Assembly: GCA_965221445.1 (NCBI GenBank)
Contig: CBDCSF010000004.1
Coordinates: 1 to 64,000, forward strand
DNA: 64,000 nt
Direction: 5' to 3'
DNA from: MPNP01 sp965221445
Lineage (GTDB): Bacteria > Pseudomonadota > Alphaproteobacteria > Rhodobacterales > Rhodobacteraceae
Part shown: positions 27,013-36,206 of the stretch, piece after piece
Layout of the letters: each line of letters begins with the position of its first letter
Position numbering within the stretch: the stretch's first letter is position 1
Position numbers and translations under genes: made by a program
The notes under the pieces: model-generated
Told to the model about the DNA's origin: nothing
The model's database searches: none
The model's input: the letters and a program-made list of their open reading frames with translations, nothing else

Positions 27013-27995
27013 TTTCCGCTGGAATTCCGAAATTTGTACAGGCTGCGAAGAATGGTTTGACCAGCCCTGGGGGATGTGATGTCGGTGTTCATTCTGGTAT
27101 GGGCAGATTTGTTGAGACTAAACTGTTCTTCATCATCGCCAGGGTTAGAATGTTTCCTGGATGGATAATGAAAAACAGGTCTAGCCTGACGATACCAGCC
27201 ATCATCCGCCAGATGCAGACAAAAAAACGTTTTTTTGGAAGAAGAATAGGGGGGATGGGGTACACAAAACTTGATGATTGGAGTATGGAACACCCCCTGC
27301 AGTCGTAATTTGCGGTGTTCGGAAGTGGTGAGGGACCAGTGTTTGAATTTATCATCTTCGTCAATCCATCGATGCCATTCCAGTCTGAGACGATCCTCCT
27401 GTTCAAAGAACCAGATCATGCGTGCCAGAGAGGTAAAAGCCAACATGTCCTGCCTGCTGTCCCTGGTGACGAGATAACAGTATAACTCCTTCTTTGTTCC
27501 ACGGGGTGTTGGGGGAGCCCAGTCGGAAATGGAAGACCATAGATTTTCAGTGTCATCCGGCATGAGTTTTTTACGTTTGCCATACATTTCCGAAATTTGG
27601 GTCATCAAATCATCGGCATTTTCCAGCTGTTTCTCAAATTGAGACCTTTCGAAGTTCTTAATCAACCTTCTTGTGGATAGGGTGACAGTAACAACCCTGC
27701 ATTCAACAAAACGGTTACCACCCAGGGGAGTGGTTATTCGCATTCCAGCTCTGAGACCACCTGGGAAGTATGGGGTGGTCAAGGCAGGGTTATCTTGCCG
27801 GGTTGTTGCAGTAACCCGATCCAACTTATCACGCAGATTATTTTCCATCTCCTGTAGTGGTTGAAAGAAGGGATTCAATATCAAAACGCCCGAATCATAC
27901 AGATCCCGCCTCAGGTAGTCCCTTGTTTCCTTGCTTGAGTGTTTCCTCAATTCAGAACCATTGGCAACATTCGTGTCCAATTCGACACCATACAT
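26997..27995 (-). CDS. Unknown protein, first gene of the DUF4406 cassette
   Basis: A 332-residue soluble protein. The first ~120 residues have no visible family and include a PGGLRAGMRI turn and a basic helix. The second half is paralogous to the protein at 25851-26669 (shared DGWYR near residue 275). The serine/histidine/aspartate-rich C-terminus looks disordered. It starts at 27995 with GAGAG ahead, and faces the icmD operon across 229 bp that contain several motif A boxes, so both directions may share a regulator. Confidence 0.5.
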   Translation of the reverse strand: MYGVELDTNVANGSELRKHSSKETRDYLRRDLYDSGVLILNPFFQPLQEMENNLRDKLDRVTATTRQDNPALTTPYFPGGLRAGMRITTPLGGNRFVECRVVTVTLSTRRLIKNFERSQFEKQLENADDLMTQISEMYGKRKKLMPDDTENLWSSISDWAPPTPRGTKKELYCYLVTRDSRQDMLAFTSLARMIWFFEQEDRLRLEWHRWIDEDDKFKHWSLTTSEHRKLRLQGVFHTPIIKFCVPHPPYSSSKKTFFCLHLADDGWYRQARPVFHYPSRKHSNPGDDEEQFSLNKSAHTRMNTDITSPRAGQTILRSLYKFRNSSGKWLKP

Positions 27996-28014
27996 GTTTC
28001 AACTCTCATAAATG

Positions 28015-28104
28015 AACTACAAAAAATATCAATAGTAGGTTATTTAATATTAATATAACTACTAAACACTACATTAACAAATATATGTAGTTTTATTAAC
28101 TACA
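28015..28104. promoter_or_regulatory. Motif A cluster between the DUF4406 cassette and icmD
   Basis: AACTACA at 28015-28021, AACTACTAAACACTACA at 28057-28073 (one mismatch to 43439-43455), and a perfect palindrome TGTAGTTTTATTAACTACA at 28086-28104 (7-bp arms, 5-bp spacer). The palindrome suggests a dimeric regulator recognising TGTAGTT. The region is very AT-rich and may hold promoters for both divergent operons. Confidence 0.65.
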
Positions 28105-28138
28105 GGAATCATTATCATGCCAGGGCAGCCAATCTTTT

Positions 28139-28171
28139 TGTGTATGCTCATCGCTTTGCTCTTTATACACA
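28139..28171. promoter_or_regulatory. Motif B dyad before icmD
   Basis: TGTGTAT at 28139-28145 and ATACACA at 28165-28171 form an inverted pair; TGTGTATGCTCA is the exact reverse complement of the core at 8011-8022. It lies 54 bp before the GTG start chosen for the icmD gene. Confidence 0.5.
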
Positions 28172-28224
28172 TCGGCTTCGTTCTTATGATTGCTCAAGGT
28201 TTTCACAAATTTGGAGGATCATCC

Positions 28225-28617
28225 GTGACAAAAAAGAGAAGATCATCAATTACTACCTTTCTGATAACCGGTCTCTGCCTGATGCTGGTAGCACCACTGG
28301 TCCATGCCCAGTCTTCTCAGGATTTCGGTTCCATTGCCGACAATTTACGGGGGCAGCTTTCCAATTTCGGTCAGCTGGTAGGCGGTGTATCTGCCCTGGC
28401 CGGAATTTGCCTGGCCATGATCAGCATGGTGAAGTTCAGAAATTACTCTTCCAATCCACAGGATCCAAACAACAAGCTCAGCTCGGTCCTGGCTTATCTG
28501 ATCGTCGGTGTTGCCCTGATCGGTTTACCGGAACTGCTTGATGTCGGAATAACATCCCTGTTCGGCGGGGGATCACCAACCACGACTGATTTTGATGGCA
28601 ACAATCTCCTGAATTGA
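28225..28617 (+). CDS. IcmD/DotP-like inner-membrane protein
   Basis: A 130-residue protein. The start is taken as GTG 28225 because GGAGGA lies six bases before it and it begins a good signal peptide (basic TKKRRSS, hydrophobic run, cut after LVHAQ). A longer reading from 28117 would cover the motif B dyad and add an unlikely extra helix. The mature part has two membrane helices (LVGGVSALAGICLAMISMVKF and VLAYLIVGVALIGLPELL) separated by a NPQDPNNK loop, as in IcmD/DotP. It should be a small inner-membrane part of the T4BSS. It is the first gene of the main transfer operon. Confidence 0.75.
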   Translation: MTKKRRSSITTFLITGLCLMLVAPLVHAQSSQDFGSIADNLRGQLSNFGQLVGGVSALAGICLAMISMVKFRNYSSNPQDPNNKLSSVLAYLIVGVALIGLPELLDVGITSLFGGGSPTTTDFDGNNLLN

Positions 28618-28651
28618 GAGGTCACCATAGACCCAGGGATCCTGACCTTCA

Positions 28652-29455
28652 ATGCCTCTTCTGTTTCCCCATGATCCTGCCATTGCCAGTCTCGGGGCAG
28701 CAGATCACCTATGGCGGGCACAGCCCTATCTTGAGATCTGTCGAATGGTACTGGATCGTGATCACCACACCTGCATTGATTGCGGGATCAGGATCCCCGG
28801 CTGGATGGAAATACATCATGTGAATCAGGATCACGATGATTTCAGGCGGGAAAATCTGACAGCCATCTGCCATTTCTGCCATCTTCTCCATCATCCACTG
28901 CAGTTTGGACATTTTGACCATGAACCACCCCTGGTTCTTCTGCGATGGCCGGGTATCGAACAGGCAAAACTCCAGAACCTTGCCTGGCTTCTGCTTTATT
29001 TCGAACACGGGTATGAATTGAAGGAATATGATGAGGTGAATACCGAAAAAGCCCTGCTTCATCAGGTTTCCTATCCGGCCATAGAAAATCACATCAAGGA
29101 AATTCGCAAGGAATTGGAACTCCGTCAGAACAAGGTCGGAAAATGGGGCGGGGTTACGCTGGCCAGTATGCTGGAATATGCCCTTCAGGAAGGGGAACCT
29201 GAATCCTGGTCGGAATTGCGTTTTTTCCCTGCCGGGCTGGTGATGCCCAGACGGCAGTTGGGACTGTTAAGCATGGCAACCCCGGAACTGGTATCCATTC
29301 ACTTTCTCAATCCCGACAATCCTCTTGAGTCTGCAGGCATTCATGGTAATCCCTTATTGCAGGTATTGCATCCCGTCTATCGGGACAGGCGAATACTCGA
29401 AAGTGGACAGGAACGATTGTCCCGACATCAAGAAATTTCAGCAGAACCGGCATGA
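28652..29455 (+). CDS. IcmJ/DotN-like coupling-complex protein
   Basis: A 267-residue protein with an HNH-like zinc fold: VLDRDHHTCIDCG, EIHHVNQDHDD and AICHFCHLLHH at about residues 33-85. In Legionella, IcmJ (DotN) has this fold but works as a structural partner of the DotL coupling protein, not as a nuclease; R64 TraT is the likely counterpart. IcmJ directly before DotO, as here, is the conserved order. Its stop overlaps the DotO start by 4 bp. Somewhat longer than Legionella IcmJ because of a C-terminal extension. Confidence 0.8.
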   Translation: MPLLFPHDPAIASLGAADHLWRAQPYLEICRMVLDRDHHTCIDCGIRIPGWMEIHHVNQDHDDFRRENLTAICHFCHLLHHPLQFGHFDHEPPLVLLRWPGIEQAKLQNLAWLLLYFEHGYELKEYDEVNTEKALLHQVSYPAIENHIKEIRKELELRQNKVGKWGGVTLASMLEYALQEGEPESWSELRFFPAGLVMPRRQLGLLSMATPELVSIHFLNPDNPLESAGIHGNPLLQVLHPVYRDRRILESGQERLSRHQEISAEPA

Positions 29456-32400
29456 TCAATCGGGTGGTTACATCACTGATTGATACCGTTTTCAAGCGAT
29501 CGGTAGACCAGCACATTATGGTCAGGGGTGCTGAAAATGAATCAACCCTGTATACCAGTGAGGGTGGACTGGTTACCATCATGAGCTGGCATGGAACAAC
29601 AGCTTCGAGGAGCAATCGTGAACTCTCCAGCCTGATTACAAGGATGAGAGCATCCCTGGCCAGTCTGATGACAGACTCCGGGCATGCCATCCAGATTACC
29701 TTCAGTCGGGATACCCGACAGGCCATGTCCCGTGTCCATCAACTGGTCCGAAGGTTGCAGAACCAGTGTACTCTCATGGAGCTTGAACTGGAGGTTCTGC
29801 TTGAAGAGAGAAAATCATTGCTGACCAGTTCAGCAGAAGGTGAACGGTCACATCTGATCATATATTCACATCCCTCTGCTATCAGCCGGGCAGAACAGGC
29901 TGAATTTACCGACAGTCTGAAGCATGAGAATCAGGGGGAAAACCTCCCCTTGCCATCAAGTCAGGTTCCAGGCCAGATTGCCCAAACTCTTTACGATCGG
30001 CATGAAACTTTTTGTCAATCGGTACGTCAGGTATTTTGTGATTCCCATCAGGATATCCGTCTACTGTCAGCAATGGAACAGGCTACCGTGATTGCGGCCG
30101 AACTGGTTCCTGGCATGGGCGGAGACATGGAGTTGTGGACACCACGCCTGCTGGAGATGGCCGGGAAAAATACCAACCATATCCCCGAGAAAAGGGAAAA
30201 GACTTTATTTTACCGTCCTCTTCCTCCCCACCATCTGCCGACTGGTCAAGCCCAGGTCAGGGGCAGGGATTTGTGTTTTCTTGGTCTGGAACATCTCGGA
30301 TTACAAATTGCCAGGGATCAGGCAACAACCCATCCTGATGGCTTGTTGATTATTGACAATCAGGTCCTGGCCGGGTTTGATCTGGTTCTTGCTCCCCAGC
30401 TGGTCCTTCCCTTCAATGAACTTTTGCAACACTGTCTCAATGATGGCAGAGGTTATCGGTGGCGCATGAGTTGGCTGATGGAACCAAGGGGGTTTCAGGG
30501 GCAGATTCTCAAGAGAACGGTAAGTGAAATCTTCACGTTTCTGTCGCGCCATCATAACAGTAGGATACGGGATGCCTTTCGGGACCTGGAAGCCATAGAT
30601 GGCCAAGACGACACGATTGTCAGAATGCGCATTTGTTTTGCCCTCTGGAGTGAAAAATCCAATCTTGCCGAGGTCAGAAAACTGGTTTCAAGTCTACGAA
30701 GGGCCATTGAAAGATGGGGTGATTGCCGTACCGATATGCTTACCGGTGATCCGATTGCCACCACCCTGGCCAGCATGCCCGGGAATGGAATTAATGCTAC
30801 AGCTCCACCCATGGCCTTGCCCCTGACCCATGCCCTGGCCCTGCTGCCTTTCAATCGACCGGTCTCACCCTGGAATGAAGGATCGGTAACACTGCTGACA
30901 CCGGATGGTCGGCTTTGGCCCTACCAGTCCGCCTCGAATCTGCAGGACAGCTGGTGTGATCTAATCGTTGGAACACCCGGGAGTGGCAAGTCTGTCCTGC
31001 TGAATAGCCTGAATTTCGGGGCCCTTCTTGCTCCCAACCCGTCAGCAGCAGGTTCGAATCTCTTGCCCCTGGTCAGTATAATCGACATTGGTGCCTCAAG
31101 TACAGGACTTGGCGATCTGGTAACCGATGCCCTGCCACCGGAAAAACGATACCAGGTACAGATGGTCAGGCTGGCCAATACGGCCCGCCAGGCCATAAAC
31201 ATTTTCGATACGGAAATCGGTTGTCGCGAACCGTTGCCCCTGGAACTCGGTTTCCAGAGCAATTTCCTTCAGATTCTGCTTGCTGACGCCGGTGAGGATT
31301 CAGTTCGGTTGTCTGGACTGATCAGGCACCTGGTTCAGGATGCCTACAGAATGTTTTCCGATGAACATACACCCAAGCCCTATATCAGGGGTACCCACCC
31401 CAACCTTGATCAGGCGATAGAAGATCTGGGACTGGCTATTGATCGTGAAACCACCTGGTGGGAACTGGTTGATCTGTTCAGTGATCAGGATGAGTGGACC
31501 TGGGCTGAAGAAGCTCAACGGCAGGCAGTGCCGGTGTTGACTGATCTGCCCGTCATACTGCGTACACCTGACATCAGAACAACCTATCGTGAAATGGGAA
31601 TGGATGGTGGTGAAAAAGCCCTGGCTGCCATGGTTCGTCTCATCAACGAAGCGGTTACCACCTGGCCGATGCTGGGCCATCCAACACGGTTTGCCATGGG
31701 AAATGCCAGGTTGAAAATGGTTGATCTCCAGGATGTGACGGGACGGGGTTCTACCGAACAGGCACAACGCCGGTCGTCCCTGATGTATCTGCTGGCAAGG
31801 CATGTTGTAATGAGGGGATACTATCTTCATCAGGATGATGTTGCCGAGCTCAAATTACGCCCCTCGCAAAAGAAACGCCTCATGGAAATCGCGACCATCA
31901 ACCGCCAGCAGCCCAAAAGACTCTGTTACGACGAATTTCATCGAACGGGAGGATTGCCAGGAGTGGTGGCCCAGATTGAAACCGATGTGAGGGAAGGGCG
32001 CAAGCACAATGTCCAGCTCAGCCTGGCGTCACAACTACTGGGGGATTTTTCCGAAGCCGTCCGTAGCCTGGCAACCGGGACCTGGATCTGTTCGACGTTC
32101 CCCGATACCGAAATTTCCAATGTCCAGCAGATGATGGGGCTGGATGATGTGGAAACTGAAATCATCCGTCATCAACTTGGTCCACCCACCCGCAAGGGAT
32201 CGAATATCTACGTTATCCTTCAGACCAGAAGAGGATCTGTCCGCCAACTGTTGGTCAACAGGTTACCCCCTTCCGAAATATGGGCCTATTCCACTACTGC
32301 CGAGGATATGGCACTCCGCCAGATTCTGGCAGAACGGTTGGGTGGGACATTGGCCCGCCGGTTGTTGGGGGAAAGATTCCCAGGAGGATCAGCCCGATCG

Positions 32401-32514
32401 GAAATTACCCGGCGGCAAAACCGTTATATGGACAGTGCCAGTCGGCAGGCGGTTATTCCAGAGCTGGCAGCTGAACTTTTGGAAACCATGCCGCCATTCG
32501 AGGAGTTTGACTGA
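29452..32514 (+). CDS. traU: DotO/IcmB (TraU) transfer ATPase
   Basis: A 1020-residue VirB4-like ATPase, which energises assembly and transport at the inner membrane. Walker A is GTPGSGKSVLLN near residue 510, and the Walker B-type segment RLCYDEFHRTGG lies near residue 823. SLASQLLGDF and a C-terminal motif with QTRRGSVRQLL follow. Length matches TraU/DotO. It overlaps its upstream partner icmJ and the downstream dotM gene by one base (TGATG). Confidence 0.9.
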   Translation: MINRVVTSLIDTVFKRSVDQHIMVRGAENESTLYTSEGGLVTIMSWHGTTASRSNRELSSLITRMRASLASLMTDSGHAIQITFSRDTRQAMSRVHQLVRRLQNQCTLMELELEVLLEERKSLLTSSAEGERSHLIIYSHPSAISRAEQAEFTDSLKHENQGENLPLPSSQVPGQIAQTLYDRHETFCQSVRQVFCDSHQDIRLLSAMEQATVIAAELVPGMGGDMELWTPRLLEMAGKNTNHIPEKREKTLFYRPLPPHHLPTGQAQVRGRDLCFLGLEHLGLQIARDQATTHPDGLLIIDNQVLAGFDLVLAPQLVLPFNELLQHCLNDGRGYRWRMSWLMEPRGFQGQILKRTVSEIFTFLSRHHNSRIRDAFRDLEAIDGQDDTIVRMRICFALWSEKSNLAEVRKLVSSLRRAIERWGDCRTDMLTGDPIATTLASMPGNGINATAPPMALPLTHALALLPFNRPVSPWNEGSVTLLTPDGRLWPYQSASNLQDSWCDLIVGTPGSGKSVLLNSLNFGALLAPNPSAAGSNLLPLVSIIDIGASSTGLGDLVTDALPPEKRYQVQMVRLANTARQAINIFDTEIGCREPLPLELGFQSNFLQILLADAGEDSVRLSGLIRHLVQDAYRMFSDEHTPKPYIRGTHPNLDQAIEDLGLAIDRETTWWELVDLFSDQDEWTWAEEAQRQAVPVLTDLPVILRTPDIRTTYREMGMDGGEKALAAMVRLINEAVTTWPMLGHPTRFAMGNARLKMVDLQDVTGRGSTEQAQRRSSLMYLLARHVVMRGYYLHQDDVAELKLRPSQKKRLMEIATINRQQPKRLCYDEFHRTGGLPGVVAQIETDVREGRKHNVQLSLASQLLGDFSEAVRSLATGTWICSTFPDTEISNVQQMMGLDDVETEIIRHQLGPPTRKGSNIYVILQTRRGSVRQLLVNRLPPSEIWAYSTTAEDMALRQILAERLGGTLARRLLGERFPGGSARSEITRRQNRYMDSASRQAVIPELAAELLETMPPFEEFD

Positions 32515-33872
32515 TGACTGGTTACCATCAGCGAGACAGTACACTTGATGCTCTCCTGTTGGGTGGGATTCTGATTACAGCAGCTGTTTGTCTGTGGTTT
32601 CTGTGGCGGGAGTGCATAATCTTTCTTGGTTTTGCCCTTTCCCTGGTTGTGGTCTTTCCTTTTGCCATGCTGGAGGCCGGATTGGCCTGGCTTGACATAA
32701 TCATAGTTCCACTTATGCCGGTAGCAGAGGTTTGGCAACTCCTGACCAGGGAACCGTGGAGTAATTTGCAGGGATATTTTATTCCGGTCATGACCATAGG
32801 TGGGCGTTGTCTGGCCATTCTTGTGTTTCCATCACTTGTGCTGGGTTATCTGGGCAGCAAGCGTCTCAGACCGGATATGGTTTATCGACAACGGCACGAT
32901 CTGGAATCGGCAATCAGGGAACTCGGCAGTATTTGGAGTTGTGCAAACTGGCTGACCAAGGTCAATCCAGCCAGGGAAAGGGAAACAGCTGTCCCGGAAG
33001 AACAAATTGGACGAATCCGTCGGAAGCATGGACAATGGAAGGATATGTTCAAGAAAACCAGGGGGGCATTCCCCTGGAATGATACCTCCCTATCCGGTAG
33101 TTGGTTGTTACCGACAACCGAACCTCCCTATCAACCGCCTCTATTTGGAAGGGCAATGCGCCCTGAAGAATGGCTTGCCGCCCATGGTTTTGATCGTAAT
33201 GATGTGGATTTGGTGGTTACTGTTGACATGTTGCTTGCTCGCCAGCTGCAAAGAAAATGGATTGGTTGGCCGGCACTTCAAGAGCACCGGAAAGCCTTGC
33301 TGGCTGTCCTCGTCCTGATTGATCAGGGGCGAACAGACGAGGCCGAAGGAGTGACCGACGATCTGATGAACATGATGGCGAAACCAGGTAAAGGTATGGA
33401 TTTTGCCAGACTTTACAGTGAGCGTAATGACATCAGGTCCCGGGTGCAATCCATTCTGGCCGAACAGGAGGATATGATTACTGGGCTTGCTGAAGGTCAT
33501 TTCTGGGCGGAAACCGTCATGGCGGAAGCGTGGATCAGATGTCGGGAAGGAAAAGGGGTATGGCCTTCGGCCCGATTCCAGTGGATGAAAATCATTGACC
33601 GACCATTGTGGTATACGATCTCATCTCTTGGAAGTCATGCCGTCTTTGTAGAATGTTCCGGTATTCTGGCCCATCATCTAGCAGAACGGCAATTGGAAAT
33701 GCCTTTGGTGGTACCGAGAGTCAGACGGGCAAGTGAGGCCATAGTCTATGATTATCTTGACCAGTCCCCGGAGAGAATCAAGGCCCGTAGCAAACGCGAG
33801 CATGTAGCAACACGACTTGTGCCGGGTCAAATCTGGCGAAGCGAAAAAGCAACCGGCGAGGTAATCCGGTGA
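32514..33872 (+). CDS. trbA: DotM/IcmP (TrbA) coupling-complex membrane protein
   Basis: A 452-residue protein. N-terminal membrane helices lie near residues 13-50 and 88-112 (LLGGILITAAVCLWFLW; GRCLAILVFPSLVLGYLG). The cytoplasmic part has MRPEEWLAAHGF near residue 216 and AFVECSGILAHHLAERQ-like C-terminal sequences near residue 390, as in DotM/IcmP and R64 TrbA. DotM binds the DotL ATPase at the inner membrane. It follows dotO and overlaps the HTH gene by 4 bp (GTGA). Confidence 0.85.
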   Translation: MTGYHQRDSTLDALLLGGILITAAVCLWFLWRECIIFLGFALSLVVVFPFAMLEAGLAWLDIIIVPLMPVAEVWQLLTREPWSNLQGYFIPVMTIGGRCLAILVFPSLVLGYLGSKRLRPDMVYRQRHDLESAIRELGSIWSCANWLTKVNPARERETAVPEEQIGRIRRKHGQWKDMFKKTRGAFPWNDTSLSGSWLLPTTEPPYQPPLFGRAMRPEEWLAAHGFDRNDVDLVVTVDMLLARQLQRKWIGWPALQEHRKALLAVLVLIDQGRTDEAEGVTDDLMNMMAKPGKGMDFARLYSERNDIRSRVQSILAEQEDMITGLAEGHFWAETVMAEAWIRCREGKGVWPSARFQWMKIIDRPLWYTISSLGSHAVFVECSGILAHHLAERQLEMPLVVPRVRRASEAIVYDYLDQSPERIKARSKREHVATRLVPGQIWRSEKATGEVIR

Positions 33873-34201
33873 GGGCAAGAATATCCAAACCACTCTGGAC
33901 CCGAAAGGAAAAGTTCCTCTTGATGAATCTCTGGCTCAAGGGCAAGAGCAATCGGGAAATCGCCGAAGCAATACAAAGGACAGAACTGGCAGTGGTAACC
34001 AAACTCAGCCGAATGGGCATGCGACGACCAACCATACGAAGGCCGATAGTGACAACCATCAGACCCTGCCTGTCGTGTGGTGAAGAGTTTCCCAGCACGG
34101 ATTCCTTTAACCGTATCTGCAGTGATTGCAAGAACAAGGCGGGTTGGGATGACAACGGGACCACCATCCAGCTGGGTAATTCCAAGGAGTCGATCAAATG
34201 A
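33869..34201 (+). CDS. GcrA-like HTH plus zinc-ribbon protein
   Basis: A 110-residue protein starting at GTG 33869 within the dotM stop. Residues 10-55 read W(T)RKEKFLLMNLWLKGKSNREIAEAI and AVVTKLSRMGMRRP, a helix-turn-helix like that of GcrA. A four-cysteine ribbon, CLSCGEEFPS ... CSDCK, follows at residues 68-90. It is coupled to the transfer genes on both sides, so it may regulate the plasmid, for example through the motif A or B sites; this is inference. GcrA-like proteins are mainly known from alphaproteobacteria and their phages. Confidence 0.6.
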   Translation: MRARISKPLWTRKEKFLLMNLWLKGKSNREIAEAIQRTELAVVTKLSRMGMRRPTIRRPIVTTIRPCLSCGEEFPSTDSFNRICSDCKNKAGWDDNGTTIQLGNSKESIK

Positions 34202-35508
34202 AGAGTGTAGCAGTAAAAAATACGTCTGCCACTTCCAGGAACGACCGGGATGGTGAAGGTTTATGGGACAGAAGGGCACGTAAGGCCGGTTATAGCGGAT
34301 GGAAGGAATATTGGGATAAACTTGAGGAACAGGCATCCATGACAGCTGTGTACAGGCTTATGACCAATCGGGATATCAGGCCAACGGCGAATGGTGGCGC
34401 TATTGGGATTTGTCCATTTCATGATGACCAAAATCCCAGTATGTCAATACTGCCAGGTGACAAACGCTTTTACTGTCATTCGACAAACTGCAACGCCCAG
34501 GGAAGTGTTTTTGATTTCATCAGGCAAATACAGGGCTGTACCCTTGCCGCGGCAACTTTCTGGCTGGCTGAAGTTTTGGATTTACCTCCGGTTCACCTCC
34601 CGGGTACAGGAAAATCGGTCTACAGGACAGGCAGTCATCGTAAAGCCAATACTAACCATAAACCTGCTGGTACTGCAAGTGGTCTACATACCCAAAAGGA
34701 AAGGAAGGCTCCAACCTATGGTGAACTCCTAAATCCGCCGCCTGACAAATTGCCATGTAATGGTGATACCCTGTCTGCATGGCACCCGGTTCGCAAGAGA
34801 TGGCAATCCATTCAGGCAGATCATTGGCATGTCTATCGGGACAAATCGGCGAAACCATTGTTGCTGGTTGGACGTCGTAATGCCGGATTCAACACACCAA
34901 AGCGATTTTACCGCCTGACCTGGAGATCTCTCAGGAAGCTTCGTACCGCCAGGGCTGGCTGGGTCATGACAGGCTGGCCCACTGGTGAACTTACCCCCCT
35001 GTTTGGTACAGAGAATTTGGCTATTCACACCGAGGACATCCGTAATCGGGTCCGTTCAACTCTCTCTGTCCTGATTGTTGAAGGCGAAAGAACCTGTGAA
35101 GCTGGCCAGGAAATGCTGGCACCAGACTGGTGTGTCCTGACAGCTCTCGGAGGTGGCAAGGCTGTCCAGTCTGCCCAATGGAAGGATATTGTGGCGAGCT
35201 GGCAATCGGTGGTTGCCTATGCGATCGATCCCATGCGGATCGTGATCTGGCCTGATGCCGACTGGACCACCAATGGAAACAACCCCGCCCTGGGTTTTGT
35301 CACTAAAATCTGCCAATGCCTGGAAAAAGCTTTCGGTCCTGATGTTGGTTCACGCAATCTGTGTCGACTGGAGGTCGTCTGGCCTCGTGAAACCTGGCCC
35401 AAAGGATTTGATCTGGCCGATTTACGACCTGATGCAGGACCCTGGATTCGACAGCAATTGACCAGGACGGAACGTCAGGGGTGGAGTTTCGCTGGGAGGA
35501 AACCATGA
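34198..35508 (+). CDS. CHC2-type primase with Toprim-like domain
   Basis: A 436-residue protein. A DnaG-type zinc motif, CPFHDDQNPSM ... FYCHSTNCNAQGSVFDFI, lies at residues 75-110. A Toprim-like core follows: LIVEGERTCEAG (Glu) near residue 290 and IVIWPDADWT (Asp pair) near residue 355. It could prime the complementary strand in the recipient, like Sog in IncI plasmids, though it is unrelated to Sog in arrangement. It is embedded in the transfer operon between the HTH gene and dotI, overlapping both by 4 bp. Confidence 0.75.
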   Translation: MKSVAVKNTSATSRNDRDGEGLWDRRARKAGYSGWKEYWDKLEEQASMTAVYRLMTNRDIRPTANGGAIGICPFHDDQNPSMSILPGDKRFYCHSTNCNAQGSVFDFIRQIQGCTLAAATFWLAEVLDLPPVHLPGTGKSVYRTGSHRKANTNHKPAGTASGLHTQKERKAPTYGELLNPPPDKLPCNGDTLSAWHPVRKRWQSIQADHWHVYRDKSAKPLLLVGRRNAGFNTPKRFYRLTWRSLRKLRTARAGWVMTGWPTGELTPLFGTENLAIHTEDIRNRVRSTLSVLIVEGERTCEAGQEMLAPDWCVLTALGGGKAVQSAQWKDIVASWQSVVAYAIDPMRIVIWPDADWTTNGNNPALGFVTKICQCLEKAFGPDVGSRNLCRLEVVWPRETWPKGFDLADLRPDAGPWIRQQLTRTERQGWSFAGRKP

Positions 35509-36206
35509 AAAAAATCATGGCCTTGCTTGGTGCAGGGAAAAGAACTGGTCCCACGATCACACCCCTCCTGCCCGATTCCGAAAGTGCAGGGCGTGTACTC
35601 CAGACAAGGCAACAAATGATCCAGACTGTCCGTTGGCTTGCCATGACGGTTCTCGTAACCGGAGTGGCAAGTGTCATTACCCTGACGGCAGCCATCTGGA
35701 TGCTCTTCCAGAAACCGGAACCCGTCTATTTTGCCACCAGAACCAATGGGGAACTCATACCGTTGGTACCTCTGCATGAACCACATCTGGGGACCGCTCA
35801 AATACTCCATTTTGCCACCCAGGCTGTTACCCGGGCCAATACATTTGACTTTGCCAATTACCGGCTGCAGCTGACCGAAGTAAGGGATTATTTTACTGAC
35901 GAAGGTTACCAGGCGTTTGTCGAGGCCCTGAATGCCTCTGGCAATCTCAAGCTGGTCATCAATCGTCGGATGACGACCACCGCGGTGGCGAATGGAGGAG
36001 TAATCATAGATCAGGGATTAAGCAGTTCATCCCGCTCGGACAGCTATATGTGGCGGGTTCAGATTCCGCTGGTCATTACCTACCAGTCCTCGGAGGAAAG
36101 TCAGGTGCAGGATCTGATCGTCCAGCTTGAGATTACCAGGATACCGACCTGGAAAAACGAATGGGGTGTGGCGATTCGACGCATGATTACAAGGTCTAAC
36201 CGATGA
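35505..36206 (+). CDS. traM: DotI/IcmL (TraM) inner-membrane protein
   Basis: A 233-residue protein starting at ATG 35505, set by GGGAGG and the ATGA overlap with the primase stop. One membrane helix at residues 45-68 is followed by a periplasmic domain with ATRTNGELIPLVPL, ATQAVTRANTFDFANYRLQL and FTDEGYQAFVEAL, the conserved features of IcmL/DotI and TraM. It forms an inner-membrane ring with DotJ in Legionella. It is followed by dotH, dotG, dotF and dotE in the canonical order. Confidence 0.9.
   Translation: MKKIMALLGAGKRTGPTITPLLPDSESAGRVLQTRQQMIQTVRWLAMTVLVTGVASVITLTAAIWMLFQKPEPVYFATRTNGELIPLVPLHEPHLGTAQILHFATQAVTRANTFDFANYRLQLTEVRDYFTDEGYQAFVEALNASGNLKLVINRRMTTTAVANGGVIIDQGLSSSSRSDSYMWRVQIPLVITYQSSEESQVQDLIVQLEITRIPTWKNEWGVAIRRMITRSNR

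Noticed and set aside
28117..28224. Longer start (ATG 28117) for the icmD gene
   Set aside because: It would add 36 residues covering the motif B dyad and spoil the signal peptide that begins at the GTG at 28225, which has its own ribosome site.
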